Assembly (NCBI GenBank): GCA_001898095.1
Contig: MKSH01000247.1
Coordinates: 89,559 to 99,149 of the forward strand
Direction: 5' to 3'
DNA: 9,591 nt
From: Solirubrobacterales bacterium 70-9
GTDB taxonomy: Bacteria > Actinomycetota > Thermoleophilia > Solirubrobacterales > 70-9
Below the pieces are notes generated by a model. That model saw nothing but the letters and a program-made list of their open reading frames with translations. It had not been told where the DNA came from and ran no database searches. Shown in pieces: positions 6,846 to 9,591 of this stretch (the stretch's first letter is position 1; every line of letters starts with the position of its first letter). The translations under genes were made by a program, and so were the position numbers.

Positions 6846-8036
6846 ATGGCCGGCGGCATTCGCATCTTCCTGATGATACTTGTGCTCGTCGTGGCGGCGT
6901 GGCCGGCCGCCGCGCTCGACCGCGGCGCTACCGCCTCGCCGCGCGCGCTCGCCGCCGGCAAGCGCGTCGCGCTGGTCATCGGCAACGGCGCCTACCGCCA
7001 CGCGCCGGCGCTGCCCAACCCCGCCAACGACGCCCGCGACATGGCCGGCCTGCTCGAAGGGCTGGGCTTCGACGTCGTCTTCGGCGTCAATCTCGACCGC
7101 CTCGGCATGGAGGACCGCATCCGCGCCTTCGCCGACCGCTCGGCCGATGCGGCGGTGACGCTGTTCTACTATGCCGGCCACGGCATGCAGGTCGACGGCC
7201 GCAACTACCTGATCCCGGTCGACGCCGCGCTGTCCACCGCCAGCGCCCTCCAGTTCGAGACGGTCGAGGCCGACACCGTGCTGCGCTTCATGGTCGGCGG
7301 CGACAGGATCGCCATCGCGCTGCTCGATGCCTGTCGCGACAACCCGCTGTCGCGCAGCTTCGTCGCGACCCGCTCGGCCGGCACCTCGCGCGGGCTGGCG
7401 CTCCCCGCCACCGGCGGCGGCATCATGATCGGCTTCGCCACCGCGCCCGGCGAGACGGCGGCCGACGGCGACGGCCGCAACAGCCCCTTCGCGGCGGCCC
7501 TGCTGCGCCATCTCGGCGCGCCCGGCATGGAGATCAGCCGGACGATGCGCCGCGTCATGGCCGACGTCTCGTCCGCCACCGGCGACCGCCAGCGGCCGTG
7601 GATCCACTCCGACATCGCCGTGGATTTCTACCTGAACCCCGATCCGGCCGAAGCGGACGATACTCCGGCCGTGGCGCGGCCCGCACCCGCCGCCAGGCCG
7701 GCACGGCAGGAGCTCGCCGCGCTCGCGCCCGAGCCGAAGCCCGGCCGTGCGACCGGCCCGGTCGGCGAGGCGGCGTCTCCGCGCACCATCGGCGTGTTCG
7801 AGAACCAGGCCTTCGAGCTGTGCGGCTTCGGCGGCTTCAAGGCCGCTCTGCAAGCCGGCCGCATCCGCCTCTCCAGCCTCGACCGCGGCGTGCCCGGCCG
7901 CTCCTTCCGCGGCTACGAGAAGGCCCTGCCGCTGGACACGCCGGTGGAGCTTTGGAAGGATTGCTCGGTGACCGCGGGCTACGAGGCCAAGGCCGGCGTC
8001 GCCCGCATCACGCTGTCGGTGACGGAGGGGAGATGA
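6846..8036 (+). CDS. secreted caspase family protein (peptidase C14-like)
   Basis: A caspase-fold cysteine peptidase homologue, 396 residues. Residues 1-24 form a signal peptide (short n-region, hydrophobic core IFLMILVLVVAAW, AAA cleavage site), so it should act in the periplasm or outside. Residues about 40-263 are the p20-like domain: KRVALVIGNGAY (39-50), LPNPANDARDM (56-66), the catalytic His112 in FYYAGHGMQ, and Cys163 in IALLDACRDNP. Both dyad residues are intact. A Pro/Ala-rich linker (about 266-308) leads to a C-terminal domain (about 312-396) that I do not recognise; it has two cysteines, 326 and 373. The start is uncertain: the ATG at 6846 lacks a good ribosome binding site, while an in-frame GTG at 6828 adds six residues and has GGGAG upstream. 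Only a weak promoter (TTGCGC at 6777) is visible. It overlaps or abuts the next gene, so the two form an operon. Substrate unknown. Confidence 0.88.
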   Translation: MAGGIRIFLMILVLVVAAWPAAALDRGATASPRALAAGKRVALVIGNGAYRHAPALPNPANDARDMAGLLEGLGFDVVFGVNLDRLGMEDRIRAFADRSADAAVTLFYYAGHGMQVDGRNYLIPVDAALSTASALQFETVEADTVLRFMVGGDRIAIALLDACRDNPLSRSFVATRSAGTSRGLALPATGGGIMIGFATAPGETAADGDGRNSPFAAALLRHLGAPGMEISRTMRRVMADVSSATGDRQRPWIHSDIAVDFYLNPDPAEADDTPAVARPAPAARPARQELAALAPEPKPGRATGPVGEAASPRTIGVFENQAFELCGFGGFKAALQAGRIRLSSLDRGVPGRSFRGYEKALPLDTPVELWKDCSVTAGYEAKAGVARITLSVTEGR

Positions 8037-8038
8037 GG

Positions 8039-8641
8039 ATGGCTGGCTACAGGGTGTTCGCGGCGGGCCTGCTCGCCTTTCTCGGCTTCGGCGGCGCCGC
8101 GCTCGCCTGCGAGGAATACGTCAACATCCCGGCGCAGGAGCTGAAGGAATACCGCGACAAGCTGATCGACCAGCAGGCCGACCCGCTCGACCGCCTGTTC
8201 GCCTTCCAGCAGCTCGTCTGCTCGTCCAACCCGGTCATGCGCGCCTATGCCGTGCGCGAGGGCATGCGCAGCGCCTCCGACCCGATGGTGCGCCAGCAGA
8301 TCCTGTTCGATTCGATGATGCAGAAGCCGCGGCTGAGCATAGAGCTGACGGCCGCCGCCGACGCCCCGAAGGGCGACAAGGCGTTCGTCAAGGACGTGTC
8401 GGGCATCTGGGCGCTGGAGATCGTCTATCGGTCGAGCAAGGAAGGCTGCCTGAGCTTCAACTACCGCGACCGTTGCGGTGCGCAGAATTCGGCCTTCATT
8501 CGCGGCGACCGGGTCTCGCTCGCCATGGGCACCGCCATCGGCGAATTCTACTTGGCCGACAGCGGCGAACTGATCGGCTATGTCCGCGTGCGCGACAATC
8601 GGGACTACGCCCGCATCCCCGCCGTCATCAAGCTGGACTGA
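8039..8641 (+). CDS. exported four-cysteine protein of unknown function, coupled to the caspase gene
   Basis: Not recognised as a known family. The 200-residue product begins with a signal peptide (RVFAAGLLAFLGFGGAALA, cleavage after residue 23), leaving Cys24 first in the mature chain. The -3 residue is Ala and not Leu, so this is a poor lipobox and signal peptidase I is more likely. Residues about 46-100 look helical and HEAT-like (DPLDRLFAFQQLVCSSNP, VREGMRSASDPMVRQQ). Residues about 118-199 look like beta strands (GIWALEIVY, GYVRVRDN). The mature protein has four cysteines (24, 61, 137, 146), enough for two disulfides. An ATG at 8033 overlaps the caspase stop codon as ATGA and would add two residues; 8039 is preferred because the GGAGG site at 8024-8028 is better spaced for it. 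Coupling to the caspase gene and shared export suggest a partner, regulator or substrate; this is inference. Confidence 0.82.
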   Translation: MAGYRVFAAGLLAFLGFGGAALACEEYVNIPAQELKEYRDKLIDQQADPLDRLFAFQQLVCSSNPVMRAYAVREGMRSASDPMVRQQILFDSMMQKPRLSIELTAAADAPKGDKAFVKDVSGIWALEIVYRSSKEGCLSFNYRDRCGAQNSAFIRGDRVSLAMGTAIGEFYLADSGELIGYVRVRDNRDYARIPAVIKLD

Positions 8642-8647
8642 GCGGGC

Positions 8648-8950
8648 TCAGAAGCCCCGATTCAGGAAATCCACGGCCGCCGTGATCTCGTCGCATCGCT
8701 CCCGCAAGTTCGCGACCGGGCCTTTCAGGACGTGCCGGGGGACTGCGACCATGTGCTGCGTGTAGAGCACGTAGCTTTTCTCGCCGACCGGAAAGACGGG
8801 GTTCAGCCGATTCAACGGGGTTCGCCGCCCATCCTCGGGCAGCAGCGGAATGGCAAGCCGCGTATCGAGCATGTCGAACAGATCGTCCTGCACGACGATC
8901 AGCAAGTTCCCGCTGGCGCGCGGGTCGGCAAACACATCGTATTTCGACAT
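8648..8950 (-). CDS. ccdB: CcdB family toxin
   Basis: Toxin of a type II toxin-antitoxin pair; CcdB proteins poison DNA gyrase by trapping the GyrA-DNA complex. The product is 100 residues, against 101 for F-plasmid CcdB, and follows the family layout: YDVFADPRASGNLLIVVQDD (4-23), MLDTRLAIPLLPED (27-40), LNPVFPVGEKSYVLYTQHM (49-67), VAVPRHVLKGPVANL (68-82) and a C-terminal helix EITAAVDFLNRGF (88-100). F-plasmid CcdB ends Trp-Gly-Ile, residues needed for killing; this one ends Arg-Gly-Phe, so the Gly is kept and the Trp is not. The ATG at 8950 shares its A with the antitoxin stop (TGATG) and has no clear ribosome binding site, so it depends on translational coupling to ccdA. It ends 6 bp from the convergent exported-protein gene. 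A longer in-frame start lies inside ccdA and is rejected. Toxicity is inferred from family. Confidence 0.92.
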   Translation of the reverse strand: MSKYDVFADPRASGNLLIVVQDDLFDMLDTRLAIPLLPEDGRRTPLNRLNPVFPVGEKSYVLYTQHMVAVPRHVLKGPVANLRERCDEITAAVDFLNRGF

Positions 8951-9186
8951 CAGAAGCCGCGGTATTCCGCGAACGGCAACCCGTGCTCTTCGAAAAAGCG
9001 ATTGTTCTCCTCGATCGCCGCGCGGTTTTCCTCCAGCCAGAGCTGGGACTTGCGGTCCCGGATCGCCTTGACGAGGCCTTCGTCGGCCGCGCGCGACAGG
9101 TTCACGCCGAGCGCTTTCGCTTCTGCCAGCAATCGGGCGTCGACCAAAACGTTGACGGACTTGCGAGGTTCGGGCTTGGTCAGCAT
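8950..9186 (-). CDS. ccdA: CcdA family antitoxin
   Basis: Antitoxin partner of CcdB: it binds and neutralises the toxin, and the complex represses its own operon. The 78-residue protein has an N-terminal ribbon-helix-helix DNA-binding domain (RKSVNVLVDARLLAEAKALG at 8-27, then VNLSRAADEGL to 38). The C-terminal toxin-binding tail (about 47-78, SQLWLEENRAAIEENNRFFEEHG then LPFAEYRGF) shows the W-x-x-EN, N-x-F and EHG-LP spacing common to CcdA proteins. That tail is expected to be unstructured when free and sensitive to Lon-type proteases. The ATG at 9186 follows an AGGAG site 6-7 bases upstream. A promoter and a perfect inverted-repeat operator lie at 9197-9234. The stop overlaps the ccdB start by one base, giving antitoxin-first order with coupled translation. 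Confidence 0.92.
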   Translation of the reverse strand: MLTKPEPRKSVNVLVDARLLAEAKALGVNLSRAADEGLVKAIRDRKSQLWLEENRAAIEENNRFFEEHGLPFAEYRGF

Positions 9187-9196
9187 CGGCAGCTCC

Positions 9197-9219
9197 TATC
9201 CGCATAATCTATGCGGATA
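9197..9219. promoter_or_regulatory. probable CcdA/CcdAB operator: perfect 10-bp inverted repeat
   Basis: TATCCGCATA (9197-9206) and TATGCGGATA (9210-9219) are exact reverse complements separated by three bases. The repeat overlaps the predicted -10 box and ends just before the ribosome binding site of ccdA, the expected position for a site where a ribbon-helix-helix antitoxin with bound toxin would block RNA polymerase. That CcdA is the binding protein is inferred from the position and from the autoregulation known for ccd operons. Confidence 0.78.
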
Positions 9220-9234
9220 ATCCACGACAGGCAA
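9206..9234 (-). promoter_or_regulatory. predicted promoter of the ccdAB operon
   Basis: On the minus strand: -35 TTGCCT (9234-9229), a 17-bp spacer and -10 TAGATT (9211-9206), each matching four of six consensus bases. The -10 lies across the centre of the operator palindrome. The -35 begins at the base next to the ABC-F stop codon (9235-9237), so the module carries its whole control region within about 50 bp. Confidence 0.6.
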
Positions 9235-9591
9235 CTACCCCTCGATCTCCTCCCTCAGCATCTCCAGCTCCAGCCATTCCTCCTCCATCGCCGCAAGCTT
9301 CGCGCGCTCGGCGTCCAGCGCGGCGGCGAGCTTCTGGTGGGCGGCGGGCTCCTTGGCGTAGAGCGCCGGGTCGGAGAGCTTCGCCTCCAGCCGGCCGATC
9401 TCGGCGGAGACGGCTTCCATCTTCTTCGGCAGGCTCTCCAGCGCGAATTTCTGCTTGTAGGAGAGCTTCTTCGCCGGCTCCTTCGGCGCCGCAGCCGGCT
9501 TGCCTGCCGCCGGCGCCGCTTTCTTCGCCTCGCCGCCGCGCCGTCCGAACGCCTTCGAGCCGCGCTGCGCCAGCATGTCGGCGTATCCGCC
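9235..9591 (-). CDS. ABC-F family ATPase, C-terminal 118 residues (5' part outside the window)
   Basis: ABC-F proteins are soluble, ribosome-associated twin-ATPase factors without membrane domains (Uup/EttA/YheS type). Only the C-terminal part is present. It starts GGYADMLAQRG, the segment that normally follows the second ATPase domain in Uup-like proteins (GGYxDxLxxR). A basic Ala/Lys/Pro-rich linker follows (KKAAPAAGKPAAAPKEPAKK), and then a two-helix coiled coil typical of the ABC-F C-terminal domain (KLSYKQKFALESLPKKMEAV to EEEWLELEMLREEIEG). The frame is open to base 9591, so the Walker and signature motifs lie outside and cannot be examined. Uup-like is the best guess for the subgroup. 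The stop codon directly adjoins the ccdAB promoter, and no terminator is visible between them. Confidence 0.85.
   Translation of the reverse strand, partial: GGYADMLAQRGSKAFGRRGGEAKKAAPAAGKPAAAPKEPAKKLSYKQKFALESLPKKMEAVSAEIGRLEAKLSDPALYAKEPAAHQKLAAALDAERAKLAAMEEEWLELEMLREEIEG

Noticed and set aside
6174..7853. 559-codon open frame on the minus strand across zapA and the caspase gene
   Set aside because: Its translation is an Arg/Ala/Gly/His-rich low-complexity sequence typical of antisense frames in GC-rich DNA, and the plus strand holds three recognisable genes there.
8644..8657. GGGCT-CAGA-AGCCC hairpin at the convergent stop codons as a bidirectional terminator
   Set aside because: The stem has only 5 bp and neither side has a T-run; it could slow polymerase but is not supported as a terminator.
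8951..9205. N-terminal extension of CcdB through the ccdA region
   Set aside because: It is the shifted-frame translation of ccdA; the CcdB fold begins at the ATG at 8950.

Overview
The window is GC-rich chromosomal DNA from an alphaproteobacterium. It is most likely a member of the Hyphomicrobiales (Rhizobiales) close to the Phyllobacteriaceae/Mesorhizobium group. The reasons are the gene set (gap and pgk near tkt, and tkt divergent from a DUF4164 gene followed by zapA), the protein sequences, and a hairpin-rich intergenic repeat of a kind I associate with Mesorhizobium-like genomes. No rRNA, tRNA, CRISPR array, insertion sequence or phage gene was seen.

Left part, minus strand, read right to left: transketolase (tkt, 3758-5752), glyceraldehyde-3-phosphate dehydrogenase (gap, 2457-3467), a K+/H+ antiporter (372-2216) and the first 95 codons of phosphoglycerate kinase (pgk, 1-285, running off the window). 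This is the central carbon block of the Calvin/pentose phosphate/lower glycolysis type. It is split into separate transcription units: a 154-bp palindromic repeat lies between tkt and gap, a rho-independent terminator follows gap, and tkt and pgk each have a good sigma-70-like promoter of very similar build (TTGACT, 16-bp spacer, TATG at the -10). The antiporter sits between gap and pgk.

Centre, plus strand: divergent from tkt come a small coiled-coil DUF4164 protein (6073-6345) and ZapA (6354-6731), a cell division pair. They are followed by a two-gene unit: a secreted caspase-fold (peptidase C14) protein with an intact His/Cys dyad (6846-8036), and a translationally coupled, exported, four-cysteine protein of unknown function (8039-8641).

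Right part, minus strand: a complete CcdA/CcdB-type toxin-antitoxin operon (8648-9186) with its own promoter and a perfect 10-bp inverted-repeat operator over the -10. It lies immediately downstream of the 3' end of an ABC-F ATPase gene (9235-9591, N-terminal part outside the window). A sampled 60-bp stretch of the toxin gene is 58% GC, against 72% in a sampled stretch of the caspase gene, so the module may be a later arrival.

The most interesting items are the caspase/secreted-partner pair, the ccd module with its divergent toxin C-terminus and very clean operator, the repeat between tkt and gap, and the matching promoters of tkt and pgk. Everything here is from reading the sequence; no database search was run.
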